Shown here one piece after another: positions 41,254 to 55,516 of a stretch of 64,000 nt of DNA (position 1 is the stretch's first letter; each line of letters begins with the position of its first letter). Source of the stretch: Aralia elata (taxonomy: Eukaryota > Streptophyta > Magnoliopsida > Apiales > Araliaceae); NCBI GenBank assembly GCA_034770075.1, contig CM068386.1, forward strand, positions 85,595,265-85,659,264. The letters are read 5' to 3'. The notes under the pieces were generated by a model. That model was not told the origin of the DNA, did no database searches, and saw only the letters and a program-made list of their open reading frames with translations. The translations under genes were made by a program, and so were the position numbers.

Positions 41254-44200
41254 TGTAATACCCCGAATATTTGTACGGCTAGAAATATAGTCTTAAATGA
41301 TTAATGTGATGGTATTGTATGATAATCCTTCGATAAGGATAACTATTTAAGTAAGAATGAGATATGATATGTGATTAAATGCGATTATAGGTTAATTTGT
41401 AACAAAACCTAGATTATGAAAAAGAGAGATGTGTAGATAATGATTTTTGGTACAAAAAGTCTCTAAGGAAATTTTATAATAAAGTCGATGAACATATGGC
41501 TTAATGTATAATATTAAAGAATAAGGATTATGTGAACTAATTGTAATGGAATAATATATATATTTATTCGCGAGTAAGTGATGAGATGTATATTAATAGC
41601 TGGTTTAAACTAATTATTTGAACTAACTAAGGAAGCTAACACTTGTATAAAAATCAAGTTAAGTAGTTAAAACTCGAATTTGAGTTCAGAGTGGAATATG
41701 GATATATAGACTATATATTTGAGTCTGGAACGTCAAAATTAGTAGGAAAAGACTGTAAACACAATATAGTGTCGTGGTTGACTTTTGGTCAAAGTCAATA
41801 GTTGACTTTTATGATGAAAAGTGAAACTTGGAGTTCAGAGTAGAATCTTGATGAACGGATTGCGGATTTGAATTCGGCATGTCCAAATTAGCAAGAATAG
41901 ACTATAAACACAAAATGTGTCGGAGTTGACTTTTTTGATAAAAGTCAAACTCAAATTTTGGGGTTGTATTTGATAAAACGAATATTCACATGACGTTGAT
42001 AACGTCGAAATTAGTAGGAATCGACTATAAGTTCGAAAAAGTCGTTTCCGGATGTTAAAATAGTCAAATGGGTAATTAAAAGAAAAGAAAATAAAATTTG
42101 AGGGTTGGCTCCATATGGGGACTGCTAAACTAATTGAAATTAAAGAGAATGGGAGTTACGGTTTCTACAAAATTAAAAAGGGGGATGGGGGTTATTATTT
42201 TCCTTTAACCTAAAATCCTTTCATTTTCTCAACTTCCCTTTCTCTCTAGATCCATTAGTTAACCTGATGCAAGAGATGATGAGTTGCAAACTGACACTTT
42301 TGAATGAGGAAGAAAAGATTGAACAAATAATTTCTTTTATAAATACTCCTTACTAAAAAGCCTTGCAAGTATTTTTGCAACATTATTCCTACCATAAGAA
42401 ATTAAGTGAGAGGGGGAGCAAGAATGAGCTTCTGATGATTACTGGGGATTGAGCAAGCAAGGAGATGATGATTACCAAGCATAATTCAATAGAAAACACT
42501 TTCAAGAGGTAATTTATGAACCTTTTATGTATTTCACACGAAATAAAGAGAAAATGCATAAAAATTGACATAAATGTATTACTTGGGTTGTGAATTGTCA
42601 TGTTGTTGTTAATTGATGATGTTAGATTATTAAGAACGAAAGTTCTGGATTGAACACGCCTCATATGTACTGAAATTCGAAGATTAATGCTATGCATGTG
42701 TCGTGCTTGTTAAAATGCCACAAAGAAGTATAATTGCCTAAAAAGTGAGAATTTGATAAAATCAGAAGTTATGTTATATGTGAATATACTATGTTGGATG
42801 ATCTGAACCTTAGGAATGGTTTAAATGCATGCTAGAAGTGAATTCACGAAATTTTTAGCAATGAGTTTTGTGAAAAATTATGATTTTTCGGGTAATTCGG
42901 ACCTCTGTAATTATGCCTTCGAGGATTCGATATAGAGATGTTATAATTTTTTTAAAATACTACGTAGTATGAGGTGTTCACTGTCCAAGATTTGAACATG
43001 ATTGAAGTTAATATGAAAGAGATATGAATTTTTGCATCTGCTATGAAAATAAGAAAAAACTAGAAATCTGGAAAAATTTCTAAGTATGAAACTGCTTTGT
43101 GCACGCTTATCGAGGCTACTGATTTGATGCCTTGCTGTGATAGATTCATGTATGTTATATTTTTGTAAAATACTATGTTGTATGAGGTCTAACATGACCA
43201 AAAAATAGCTTTAATCCGATGTGTATAGAAGGAATTATAAATTGGTAAAACTAGCTGGTAGATAAGAAAGACAAAAATTTCCAGAATGAAGAATGGCATC
43301 GTGGCGCCATTCATGCAGTTCAAATCGGGCGCCGCAACGCCTGACTCACAGTAGCCCATCCGAAATGGCCAGTGCTTCAGCGCCGGCTCAAGGCCAAAAC
43401 CTGGCGCCGGTCTAGGTCAGAACCGAGTCGGGTTGGGTCAAAATCCAGAAAAATAAAATTTTTCAAGATTTTGAAATAGAATAATTTCACATATATGATG
43501 CAACATGTCATGTATGTAGTCTGATATGATAACAAGACTTTAAGAATGTGGTTTTAAGATATATTTCTAATAAAAAGAAATATACTAAAGTGTTTAATAA
43601 AAGAACATTATGGAGCATGTAATGACATGAATGAAAACCAATAAAGATGGATAATGATGAGGGTCGTGATGTTCCCGAACGTCGCGATACCGAGAGATGA
43701 TATTATAGCTTAATCGCGTTTATTAAATTATAAATCGCGAACAACATGAAATGAGATTTTTCTTATAATAAAAGATGTAAACCGATATGTGGAGTTTATA
43801 TGTGACTAACTTGTATGTTATTATTAATGATATTGTGTAGGATAATTGAAGAGCAATTAACGTATCTTTTAAACTGCGCTCCAAGCAAGTTTCTTAACTT
43901 CATTCGACTTATGTATTGAATGCAAGTTTTCTGATTGTACAGGTTATTATAATGTTCAAGTATCCTGATGTTGAGTAAGTTTTTCAGCGATGATAGTATC
44001 AATTGTTGTATGATGCTATATATCTTGTTCGCACTTATTGTGCAATCGATGCTTGTTCCAATATTGAACTGTTGATGTTTTAAAGAATCTATTATATCTT
44101 GAATGTTATTACGATTATGTCTATGTCAATTATTTCAACTAGACAGATGATGGATGTGTGAAATTGAGACACTGAAAGTTTAGTAATGATAAGTAGAGTT

Positions 44201-44889
44201 AGTCCACGTGATGATAAGTTAGTGTCGACCCTAGTATAAGACACAAGATGATGTAGATTAAAATTTAGACACATGTTGGTGTGAATCCAAAACGAAGGTA
44301 GTCGTTTAAGATGTAGAACACATTAGGTTGAATCCCTAAAGTACGAAAATAGAATGATGAGAAAAAGGTATGAACGTTTAGATGTTTATTGGTAAAATAA
44401 ATGTATGGATGTTATAAATGTTTAAAGGTAAAGGAAAATTATTATTATTATTATTCTTATTTATTCGATATGCTTCATAATTATTGTTCAGTTGATGAAG
44501 AAAGATGATATTATTCTTAATTTTGTTATTTATTCATCTACTATGACTTGCTGTGCAATTAAATGTTCACTCTTACAAATTCTAAAACGTTTGCAGCTGA
44601 AGTAGAAGAACTTAAATGGCCAGATGATGCTAAGCGGAAGACTTTCGTTAAGGGAGAAGATTTAATTGTATAGATGTACACAATGTGTTCTCATTGTATT
44701 ATTTAATTATGTAAAATTTATTAGTAGTATGTATTGATGTTGTAAAGGTCTTAGAACCTAGTATTAAATGAGTTATGTTGTAATAAAAGAGTATTTACAC
44801 TCATGTATTGATAGATGTATGGAATGGGTAGTACCGTGACACACCGGATCTGGGCTTAAAGGCAAGACCCGAGATTCGAAGGTGTTACA
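41254..44889 (+). mobile_element. Long LTR (3,636 bp), perfect 5-bp target duplication
   Basis: ATATT flanks both ends (41249-41253, 44890-44894); termini TGTAATACCCCG and GGTGTTACA. TATAAATA at 42338-42345, purine-rich leader with GAGCAAGCAAGG, donor AAGAG/GTAATT (GT at 42509-42510), acceptor CGTTTGCAG (AG at 44595-44596). The mini-exon begins EVEELKWPDDAKRK and ends with a stop. W-box-like words lie at 41777-41948 and GC dyads at 43295-43408 in the intron. No pol genes. Confidence 0.9.
43295..43408. repeat. Four GC-rich dyads (unit 1)
   Basis: GGCATCGTGGCGCC (43295), GGCGCCGCAACGCC (43328), AGTGCTTCAGCGCC (43371) and a half site GGCGCCGG (43403); intervals 33, 43, 32. The same four recur in unit 2 at 51023, 51056, 51099 and 51131. 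Confidence 0.85.
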
Positions 44890-44894
44890 ATATT

Positions 44895-45320
44895 AGCCAT
44901 ATATTCATGTCACACAACATGTATAGTTATTAATCAACCACATAGGCCACATCAATATCTTTTTATTTATTTATTATTATTATTTTTGAGAAATTGAGAC
45001 TTTGGCTTACTATAGCCAACTTTCGCTTACTATAGCCAACTTTCGCTTACTATAGTCATTAACCCCTCAAAAAGATTTTAACACGACTTTTAGAACATTA
45101 ATACGTTGTATTTGTGGTTTCTAAATTGTTTACAACGCATTTCACGATTATTGCATAAATCTATATGAAAACATGCCATTATATAGCGATCGATTTGTGA
45201 TTTCTTTTGTGTATTCATAGCTTAACTTTACTTCCGCGAATAGATTAAATTCTCATTTTGTATGTATACTAGCATTATATGCTTAACGTATTTACATGCC
45301 AACGAAGTATACACATTCTT

Positions 45321-45351
<31 letters not shown>

Positions 45352-47784
45352 TCTTCCAATGCAAAATAAAGTCATTTTTCATTTGCTTAGTTGGTACATA
45401 GCCACGATTATATATTTATATATATAATTATTTATCCATGTACCTACCTATGTCATTTAACGAACTCTTGATTTCGTTTCCATAGCCTTTGCTTCGTATT
45501 TTGAAAATCATTTGTCTCCGATGTATATTTTTTTTTGACAACTCTCATTCGATATATTAATTTTTTGTTCCATATGTTTCAATATAGTTTTAGAAACGTC
45601 AACATATTACGTTTTTAGTTTATACATTATCAGTGGCATAATACATAGACGCTTTCTATTCCGTATATTAAACTTAAGGTTTCATATTGCATTCATAATT
45701 TCTTTTTCGTATTAGAACAAACTATATTTTATATAGTTTTTATATTTTATTACACCTTCATGTTGATTTACTTTATAAGTTTAAAATAGCCAAAATTCTT
45801 AAGTTCGCATCCCAACAGCAAAACAGACCAAAACTAGGCATGGCCTAGTTGTGTTGCTATCACTGCTGCTGTTGCACTGCTAATGTTGCTGCATGCCGCT
45901 GCTGCTGTGCGGCAGCCCCTCCTTGCCACGATGCTACCTTGCGAAATTTTAATTTCCATCCTACAAATTTAGTCCCGTTCAATTTTGAATATATTATAGG
46001 TGGTATATACACTTATTTTTAGAAAATATAAGCTATGCATTTCGAGTAAACCAAGCAAACCGAGAGCAAGCCAAAACAGGCCAGCCGGCTGCTGCACAGC
46101 ACAGCCATGCCGCTGCTGCTGGCAGCCGGTTCTTTCTCCGCGTAGCGACTTCGCGCATTTTTATCTTTTAGCTCGCTTATCGGATCACGCCTATTTTTGA
46201 ATATGTTATACAGTATATAAGACTATTTTTAAAAAATATGAGTCACCCGTTTCGGGTTCGATAGACAGTCCGAATAGCACGTCAAAAATGAGCGCCTGCA
46301 CTAATTTTTAAGTTTTCCTTTTTCATTTAAAACGCATTCTGTCATGGTTTAATTCAACGAGGCTCTTAAATTAATTTTAGTTAGGATATACGAACCTAAC
46401 TTGGGTCTCGACTTCGCGAAATTTTGGGTTTTTAGCAAAAACAGTCCTAAGAGAACTTTTATCAAACATAACACGTGCGGTACTTTTGTGGACTGATTTC
46501 TAATAGTTTGGTTTACGTTTTAATCCCATTTTTGCCACCCTTATAGCTCCGCATAACAACAACTAGTTTCCATGGCTCTACCCCAGTCCACAACAAACAA
46601 TACACAATATAAACCATACATATAGTTGGTACTAACTTCTCAAACTTTCAATTTATTTGCAATATATTAATATGTAATACATCCATTTCTATTACTAATC
46701 CATATGGCTATAACCCATATCACATTTAAACTAAATTCCCAATTCTCAGTTTAAACTTAGCTTACCAATTAAATTGTTAACTGATTTACATCTAAACCAT
46801 TTATATATTAACTAACTTACATATGCATAATCTTAACTTAATTCATATTACCTTTGCTTGCTATAGCTTTTAATTAGTCTTCTCAAGCTTCAATTCTTGC
46901 TACAGTCAAATGGAATGTACTGGGGTTAGCAAGGGAGTTCGGCTGGGCTTGGGATGGGGACTCGGTAGAGGTGGGAGGGCGGGAGAGTTTGGTCGGGGCT
47001 GGGGTAGCAGGGAGAAGGGCTTTATAGCTTACCATGCTTGCTGCCCAAATCATTTCCTTGATTGCTACTTCTCTTGTCCCTCACGGTTTGTCCCCAAATG
47101 AAACCCAGCTCATGCTTCTTCTTTGCTGCTTCTACTAACCGAGCTTGGCTTGGGTTTATTTTCTTCTTTTACTGCCTTAGCTCCCACGAATTGCAATGGC
47201 TAAATGCCAGCTCCTCCTTTTTCTTTTTTTTTTCCCAACTTAGTTTAGCTTATATTAGTAATACATATAATAGTTATTATACATATTACTTATAATAATA
47301 GCCAATATATATTTCATATACACATGTAATATATATTAATTATACATAATACTCATACCACATGAAAAACATTATACATATATGTAATATTTTTTATATA
47401 TTCCATATGCATACATATAAGAAATATTTCCATAATATATGAAAATTAAAATAAATAAATAAATAAATAAATAAATATTATATTCTATATATTATTTTCT
47501 CTGTATTAAAATAATTCCATGCTAGAAATTGTTTTAATATTCCTTGCTTAATGTATAATTTCTAAAGATAATTAATATTAGAAATTATCTCTTAAACTAA
47601 TTATTTTCTTTGCGAAAAATTATTTCTTGATAATTTATGCAATAAATATATATTCATATATTTATCACAAATACACGTACGCATCATACTGCACATATTC
47701 ACATACTCAGTACAAAATACATAATAAGAATTTTACTTAATAAATTCTTATTTTTATTATTTTCTGAAATCTCGGATTATCACA
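44895..47784 (-). mobile_element. Oppositely oriented long LTR, interrupted by the 41254 element
   Basis: Minus strand starts TGTGATAATCCGAGATTT at 47784. A TATAAAG (about 47021-47027) precedes a CT/GA-rich leader with GCAAGCAAAG/GTAATATG, resembling the leader and donor of the 41254 element. Its distal part continues left of that element at 41248-40831 and is cut by the duplication border, so the mini-exon is missing. Confidence 0.55.
45001..45059. repeat. Three 20-bp tandem repeats
   Basis: TTTSGCTTACTATAGCCAAC repeated three times; present again in unit 2 at 52729-52787. Confidence 0.95.
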
Positions 47785-48923
47785 ATTGTTGACTTTTTAA
47801 AGTTAATTTTAAGAGATTTTTAAACTCAAAATTGACATAGATTCTTTTAATTTTAATCAATATAATAATGAATATTGTAAAAATTTTAATCAATACAATA
47901 ATGAATATTGTAAAAATTTTAATCAATACAATGAGGAATATTATAAACTATCTAAAAAGTATTATTCATAGTAAGTTTAATTGTTTCATAATTTTTTAAT
48001 AAGTCATCTCAATTTTGAGTTTAAAAATGTCTTAAATCAAACAATAATAAGCATATAATTTGGAACAGAAGCAGTACATGTTTAAGTAAAATTATATTTC
48101 CATTTAGATAAAATAGTTTGACAAGAAAAAAATTTATCATAAAAATTATCTACCTAAGTTAATTTTGTTATTATTATTAAAATGTAAGTATAATAATAGT
48201 TTCAAGTATAAATGAGATTTAATCATTATTTAGATGATATTACTGCTATTGTTATTAAAATAAAAATATAATATACTAATCGACTATATGATTCAATTAT
48301 TAAATAAAATTAATTACTCTATTCAATAAGAATTTATAAAATAAAATTCAAAACGATAATAATATTATAATTTTAAAAAAAAGACTTTTAGTTCAGTTCA
48401 ACCAAAACTAGTAATATAATTTATAAGGAAACTCATATGTACTGATCATTCAAGCAATAATATAATTCCAATGAAAAATATATAAAATTTACCACACATA
48501 TTCATAAGTGTTGTCAAATGATTATATTAACTGTACATCAAGGACTAATGTACAGTAACGTAATACTTGTAATAATAATTGAATTGCACAAGGTAGGGAA
48601 CTTGTACAAATAAACACAAATAATTTGCATAATATTAAGATACTTGTATTCAATATAGAAATTGAACGAAATTGAAAACTTGCACAATATGAAAACATTG
48701 CACAGGTTTAGAACACTTGCTTAAAAGTAAACAAATTAGGGATACTTGTTCAATGTACGTATACCTGTTTGCATAATATAAAAGTAGTGCATAGAGTAGA
48801 GATACTTGCTCAAATGAAAACAAGTTTGAGATACTTACATTGTTCAATGACTATCGATATAGTTTTTAGTTTAATTTCTCTTCATAAATCCTACACAGTT
48901 ATAATCACATGTATGTTCATATT

Positions 48924-51900
48924 TGTAATACCCCGAATATTTGTACGGCTAGAAATATAGTCTTAAATGATTAATGTGATGGTATTGTATGATAATCCTT
49001 CGATAAGGATAACTATTTAAGTAAGAATGAGATATGATATGTGATTAAATGCGATTATAGGTTAATTTGTAACAAAACCTAGATTATGAAAAAGAGAGAT
49101 GTGTAGATAATGATTTTTGGTACAAAAAGTCTCTAAGGAAATTTTATAATAAAGTCGATGAACATATGGCTTAATGTATAATATTAAAGAATAAGGATTA
49201 TGTGAACTAATTGTAATGGAATAATATATATATTTATTCGCGAGTAAGTGATGAGATGTATATTAATAGCTGGTTTAAACTAATTATTTGAACTAACTAA
49301 GGAAGCTAACACTTGTATAAAAATCAAGTTAAGTAGTTAAAACTCGAATTTGAGTTCAGAGTGGAATATGGATATATAGACTATATATTTGAGTCTGGAA
49401 CGTCAAAATTAGTAGGAAAAGACTGTAAACACAATATAGTGTCGTGGTTGACTTTTGGTCAAAGTCAATAGTTGACTTTTATGATGAAAAGTGAAACTTG
49501 GAGTTCAGAGTAGAATCTTGATGAACGGATTGCGGATTTGAATTCGGCATGTCCAAATTAGCAAGAATAGACTATAAACACAAAATGTGTCGGAGTTGAC
49601 TTTTTTGGTCAAAGTCAACCGGTTGACTTTTTTGATAAAAGTCAACCGGTTGACTTTTTTGATAAAAGTCAAACTCAAATTTTGGGGTTGTATTTGATAA
49701 AACGAATATTCACATGACGTTGATAACGTCGAAATTAGTAGGAATCGACTATAAGTTCGAAAAAGTCGTTTCCGGATGTTAAAATAGTCAAATGGGTAAT
49801 TAAAAGAAAAGAAAATAAAATTTGAGGGTTGGCTCCATATGGGGACTGCTAAACTAATTGAAATTAAAGAGAATGGGAGTTACGGTTCTACAAAATTAAA
49901 AAGGGGGATGGGGGTTATTATTTTCCTTTAACCTAAAATCCTTTCATTTTCTCAACTTCCCTTTCTCTCTAGATCCATTAGTTAACCTGATGCAAGAGAT
50001 GATGAGTTGCAAACTGACACTTTTGAATGAGGAAGAAAAGATTGAACAAATAATTTCTTTTATAAATACTCCTTACTAAAAAGCCTTGCAAGTATTTTTG
50101 CAACATTATTCCTACCATAAGAAATTAAGTGAGAGGGGGAGCAAGAATGAGCTTCTGATGATTACTGGGGATTGAGCAAGCAAGGAGATGATGATTACCA
50201 AGCATAATTCAATAGAAAACACTTTCAAGAGGTAATTTATGAACCTTTTATGTATTTCACACGAAATAAAGAGAAAATGCATAAAAATTGACATAAATGT
50301 ATTACTTGGGTTGTGAATTGTCATGTTGTTGTTAATTGATGATGTTAGATTATTAAGAACGAAAGTTCTGGATTGAACACGCCTCATATGTACTGAAATT
50401 CGAAGATTAATGCTATGCATGTGTCGTGCTTGTTAAAATGCCACAAAGAAGTATAATTGCCTAAAAAGTGAGAATTTGATAAAATCAGAAGTTATGTTAT
50501 ATGTGAATATACTATGTTGGATGATCTGAACCTTAGGAATGGTTTTTTAAAATGCATGCTAGAAGTGAATTCACGAAATTTTTAGCAATGAGTTTTGTGA
50601 AAAATTATGATTTTTCGGGTAATTCGGACCTCTGTAATTATGCCTTCGAGGATTCGATATAGAGATGTTATAATTTTTTTAAAATACTACGTAGTATGAG
50701 GTGTTCACTGTCCAAGATTTGAACATGATTGAAGTTAATATGAAAGAGATATGAATTTTTGCATCTGCTATGAAAATAAGAAAAAACTAGAAAATCTGGA
50801 AAAATTTCTAAGTATGAAACTGCTTTGTGCACGCTTATCGAGGCTACTGATTTGATGCCTTGCTGTGATAGATTCATGTATGTTATATTTTTGTAAAATA
50901 CTATGTTGTATGAGGTCTAACATGACCAAAAAATAGCTTTAATCCGATGTGTATAGAAGGAATTATAAATTGGTAAAACTAGCTGGTAGATAAGAAAGAC
51001 AAAAATTTCCAGAATGAAGAATGGCATCGTGGCGCCATTCATGCAGTTCAAATCGGGCGCCGCAACGCCTGACTCACAGTAGCCCATCCGAAATGGCCAG
51101 TGCTTCAGCGCCGGCTCAAGGCCAAAACCTGGCGCCGGTCTAGGTCAGAACCGAGTCGGGTTGGGTCAAAATCCAGAAAAATAAAATTTTTCAAGATTTT
51201 GAAATAGAATAATTTCACATATATGATGCAACATGTCATGTATGTAGTCTGATATGATAACAAGACTTTAAGAATGTGGTTTTAAGATATATTTCTAATA
51301 AAAAGAAATATACTAAAGTGTTTAATAAAAGAACATTATGGAGCATGTAATGACATGAATGAAAACCAATAAAGATGGATAATGATGAGGGTCGTGATGT
51401 TCCCGAACGTCGCGATACCGAGAGATGATATTATAGCTTAATCGCGTTTATTAAATTATAAATCGCGAACAACATGAAATGAGATTTTTCTTATAATAAA
51501 AGATGTAAACCGATATGTGGAGTTTATATGTGACTAACTTGTATGTTATTATTAATGATATTGTGTAGGATAATTGAAGAGCAATTAACGTATCTTTTAA
51601 ACTGCGCTCCAAGCAAGTTTCTTAACTTCATTCGACTTATGTATTGAATGCAAGTTTTCTGATTGTACAGGTTATTATAATGTTCAAGTATCCTGATGTT
51701 GAGTAAGTTTTTCAGCGATGATAGTATCAATTGTTGTATGATGCTATATATCTTGTTCGCACTTATTGTGCAATCGATGCTTGTTCCAATATTGAACTGT
51801 TGATGTTTTAAAGAATCTATTATATCTTGAATGTTATTACGATTATGTCTATGTCAATTATTTCAACTAGACAGATGATGGATGTGTGAAATTGAGACAC

Positions 51901-52617
51901 TGAAAGTTTAGTAATGATAAGTAGAGTTAGTCCACGTGATGATAAGTTAGTGTCGACCCTAGTATAAGACACAAGATGATGTAGATTAAAATTTAGACAC
52001 ATGTTGGTGTGAATCCAAAACGAAGGTAGTCGTTTAAGATGTAGAACACATTAGGTTGAATCCCTAAAGTACGAAAATAGAATGATGAGAAAAAGGTATG
52101 AACGTTTAGATGTTTATTGGTAAAATAAATGTATGGATGTTATAAATGTTTAAAGGTAAAGGAAAATTATTATTATTATTATTCTTATTTATTCGATATG
52201 CTTCATAATTATTGTTCAGTTGATGAAGAAAGATGATATTATTCTTAATTTTGTTATTTATTCATCTACTATGACTTGCTGTGCAATTAAATGTTCACTC
52301 TTACAAATTCTAAAACGTTTGCAGCTGAAGTAGAAGAACTTAAATGGCCAGATGATGCTAAGCGGAAGACTTTCGTTAAGGGAGAAGATTTAATTGTATA
52401 GATGTACACAATGTGTTCTCATTGTATTATTTAATTATGTAAAATTTATTAGTAGTATGTATTGATGTTGTAAAGGTCTTAGAACCTAGTATTAGATGAG
52501 TTATGTTGTAATAAAAGAGTATTTACACTCATGTATTGATAGATGTATGGAATGGGTAGTACCGTGACACACCGGATCTGGGCTTAAAGGCAAGACCCGA
52601 GATTCGAAGGTGTTACA
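48924..52617 (+). mobile_element. Long LTR, copy in unit 2
   Basis: Duplicate of 41254-44889 with ATATT on both sides (48919-48923, 52618-52622). Donor GT at 50232-50233, acceptor AG at 52323-52324. It carries two extra 27-bp units of the W-box palindrome array. Confidence 0.9.
49596..49672. promoter_or_regulatory. W-box palindrome array, three units of 27 bp
   Basis: Repeats of AAAGTCAACCGGTTGACTTT with TTTGAT or TTTGGT between. TTGAC(C/T) is the established core of the WRKY-factor W-box. Unit 1 has one inverted pair here, the 35760 element two, this copy three. Located about 370-450 bp upstream of the TATA box. Binding is inferred. Confidence 0.6.
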
Positions 52618-52622
52618 ATATT

Positions 52623-53047
52623 AGCCATATATTCATGTCACACAACATGTATAGTTATTAATCAACCACATAGGCCACATCAATATCTTTTTATTTATTT
52701 ATTATTATTATTTTTGAGAAATTGAGACTTTGGCTTACTATAGCCAACTTTCGCTTACTATAGCCAACTTTCGCTTACTATAGTCATTAACCCCTCAAAA
52801 AGATTTTAACACGACTTTTAGAACATTAATACGTTGTATTTGTGGTTTCTAAATTGTTTACAACGCATTTCACGATTATTGCATAAATCTATATGAAAAC
52901 ATGCCATTATATAGCGATCGATTTGTGATTTCTTTTGTGTATTCATAGCTTAACTTTACTTCCGCGAATAGATTAAATTCTCATTTTGTATGTATACTAG
53001 CATTATATGCTTAACGTATTTACATGCCAACGAAGTATACACATTCT

Positions 53048-53083
<36 letters not shown>

Positions 53084-55516
53084 TCTTCCAATGCAAAATA
53101 AAGTCATTTTTCATTTGCTTAGTTGGTACATAGCCACGATTATATATTTATATATATAATTATTTATCCATGTACCTACCTATGTCATTTAACGAACTCT
53201 TGATTTCGTTTCCATAGCCTTTGCTTCGTATTTTGAAAATCATTTGTCTCCGATGTATATTTTTTTTTGACAACTCTCATTCGATATATTAATTTTTTGT
53301 TCCATATGTTTCAATATAGTTTTAGAAACGTCAACATATTACGTTTTTAGTTTATACATTATCAGTGGCATAATACATAGACGCTTTCTATTCCGTATAT
53401 TAAACTTAAGGTTTCATATTGCATTCATAATTTCTTTTTCGTATTAGAACAAACTATATTTTATATAGTTTTTATATTTTATTACACCTTCATGTTGATT
53501 TACTTTATAAGTTTAAAATAGCCAAAATTCTTAAGTTCGCATCCCAACAGCAAAACAGACCAAAACTAGGCATGGCCTAGTTGTGTTGCTATCACTGCTG
53601 CTGTTGCACTGCTAATGTTGCTGCATGCCGCTGCTGCTGTGCGGCAGCCCCTCCTTGCCACGATGCTACCTTGCGAAATTTTAATTTCCATCCTACAAAT
53701 TTAGTCCCGTTCAATTTTGAATATATTATAGGTGGTATATACACTTATTTTTAGAAAATATAAGCTATGCATTTCGAGTAAACCAAGCAAACCGAGAGCA
53801 AGCCAAAACAGGCCAGCCGGCTGCTGCACAGCACAGCCATGCCGCTGCTGCTGGCAGCTGTTCTTTCTCCGCGTAGCGACTTCGCGCATTTTTATCTTTT
53901 AGCTCGCTTATCGGATCACGCCTATTTTTGAATATGTTATACAGTATATAAGACTATTTTTAAAAAATATGAGTCACCCGTTTCGGGTTCGATAGACAGT
54001 CCGAATAGCACGTCAAAAATGAGCGCCTGCACTAATTTTTAAGTTTTCCTTTTTCATTTAAAACGCATTCTGTCATGGTTTAATTCAACGAGGCTCTTAA
54101 ATTAATTTTAGTTAGGATATACGAACCTAACTTGGGTCTCGACTTCGCGAAATTTTGGGTTTTTAGCAAAAACAGTCCTAAGAGAACTTTTATCAAACAT
54201 AACACGTGCGGTACTTTTGTGGACTGATTTCTAATAGTTTGGTTTACGTTTTAATCCCATTTTTGCCACCCTTATAGCTCCGCATAACAACAACTAGTTT
54301 CCATGGCTCTACCCCAGTCCACAACAAACAATACACAATATAAACCATACATATAGTTGGTACTAACTTCTCAAACTTTCAATTTATTTGCAATATATTA
54401 ATATGTAATACATCCATTTCTATTACTAATCCATATGGCTATAACCCATATCACATTTAAACTAAATTCCCAATTCTCAGTTTAAACTTAGCTTACCAAT
54501 TAAATTGTTAACTGATTTACATCTAAACCATTTATATATTAACTAACTTACATATGCATAATCTTAACTTAATTCATATTACCTTTGCTTGCTATAGCTT
54601 TTAATTAGTCTTCTCAAGCTTCAATTCTTGCTACAGTCAAATGGAATGTACTGGGGTTAGCAAGGGAGTTCGGCTGGGCTTGGGATGGGGACTCGGTAGA
54701 GGTGGGAGGGCGGGAGAGTTTGGTCGGGGCTGGGGTAGCAGGGAGAAGGGCTTTATAGCTTACCATGCTTGCTGCCCAAATCATTTCCTTGATTGCTACT
54801 TCTCTTGTCCCTCACGGTTTGTCCCCAAATGAAACCCAGCTCATGCTTCTTCTTTGCTGCTTCTACTAACCGAGCTTGGCTTGGGTTTATTTTCTTCTTT
54901 TACTGCCTTAGCTCCCACGAATTGCAATGGCTAAATGCCAGCTCCTCCTTTTTCTTTTTTTTTTTCCCAACTTAGTTTAGCTTATATTAGTAATACATAT
55001 AATAGTTATTATACATATTACTTATAATAATAGCCAATATATATTTCATATACACATGTAATATATATTAATTATACATAATACTCATACCACATGAAAA
55101 ACATTATACATATATGTAATATTTTTTATATATTCCATATGCATACATATAAGAAATATTTCCATAATATATGAAAATTAAAATAAATAAATAAATAAAT
55201 AAATAAATATTATATTCTATATATTATTTTCTCTGTATTAAAATAATTCCATGCTAGAAATTGTTTTAATATTCCTTGCTTAATGTATAATTTCTAAAGA
55301 TAATTAATATTAGAAATTATCTCTTAAACTAATTATTTTCTTTGCGAAAAATTATTTCTTGATAATTTATGCAATAAATATATATTCATATATTTATCAC
55401 AAATACACGTACGCATCATACTGCACATATTCACATACTCAGTACAAAATACATAATAAGAATTTTACTTAATAAATTCTTATTTTTATTATTTTCTGAA
55501 ATCTCGGATTATCACA
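52623..55516 (-). mobile_element. Oppositely oriented long LTR, copy in unit 2
   Basis: Duplicate of 44895-47784, including the TATA and leader region. The distal part again lies left of the nested element, at 48501-48918. Confidence 0.55.

Larger units (their letters stand above)
40831..48500. repeat. Tandem duplication, unit 1 (7,670 bp)
   Basis: Begins TTCATAAGTG and ends ACCACACATA; the same sequence starts again at 48501. Holds a long LTR (41254-44889) nested in an oppositely oriented LTR (40831-41248 plus 44895-47784), then AT-rich flank to 48500. No host gene recognised inside. The ORFs at 42389, 43796, 44092, 46910 and similar lie within LTRs and have no known domain. Confidence 0.95.

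Noticed and set aside
42389..42697. 102-aa minus-strand ORF, repeated at 50112
   Set aside because: Antisense to the LTR leader and donor region; no domain, and present twice only through the tandem duplication.
46910..47101. Gly/Arg-rich ORF repeated at 54641 as a possible conserved gene
   Set aside because: It is antisense to the leader of the minus-strand LTR and is duplicated only because the whole 7.7-kb unit is; no domain.
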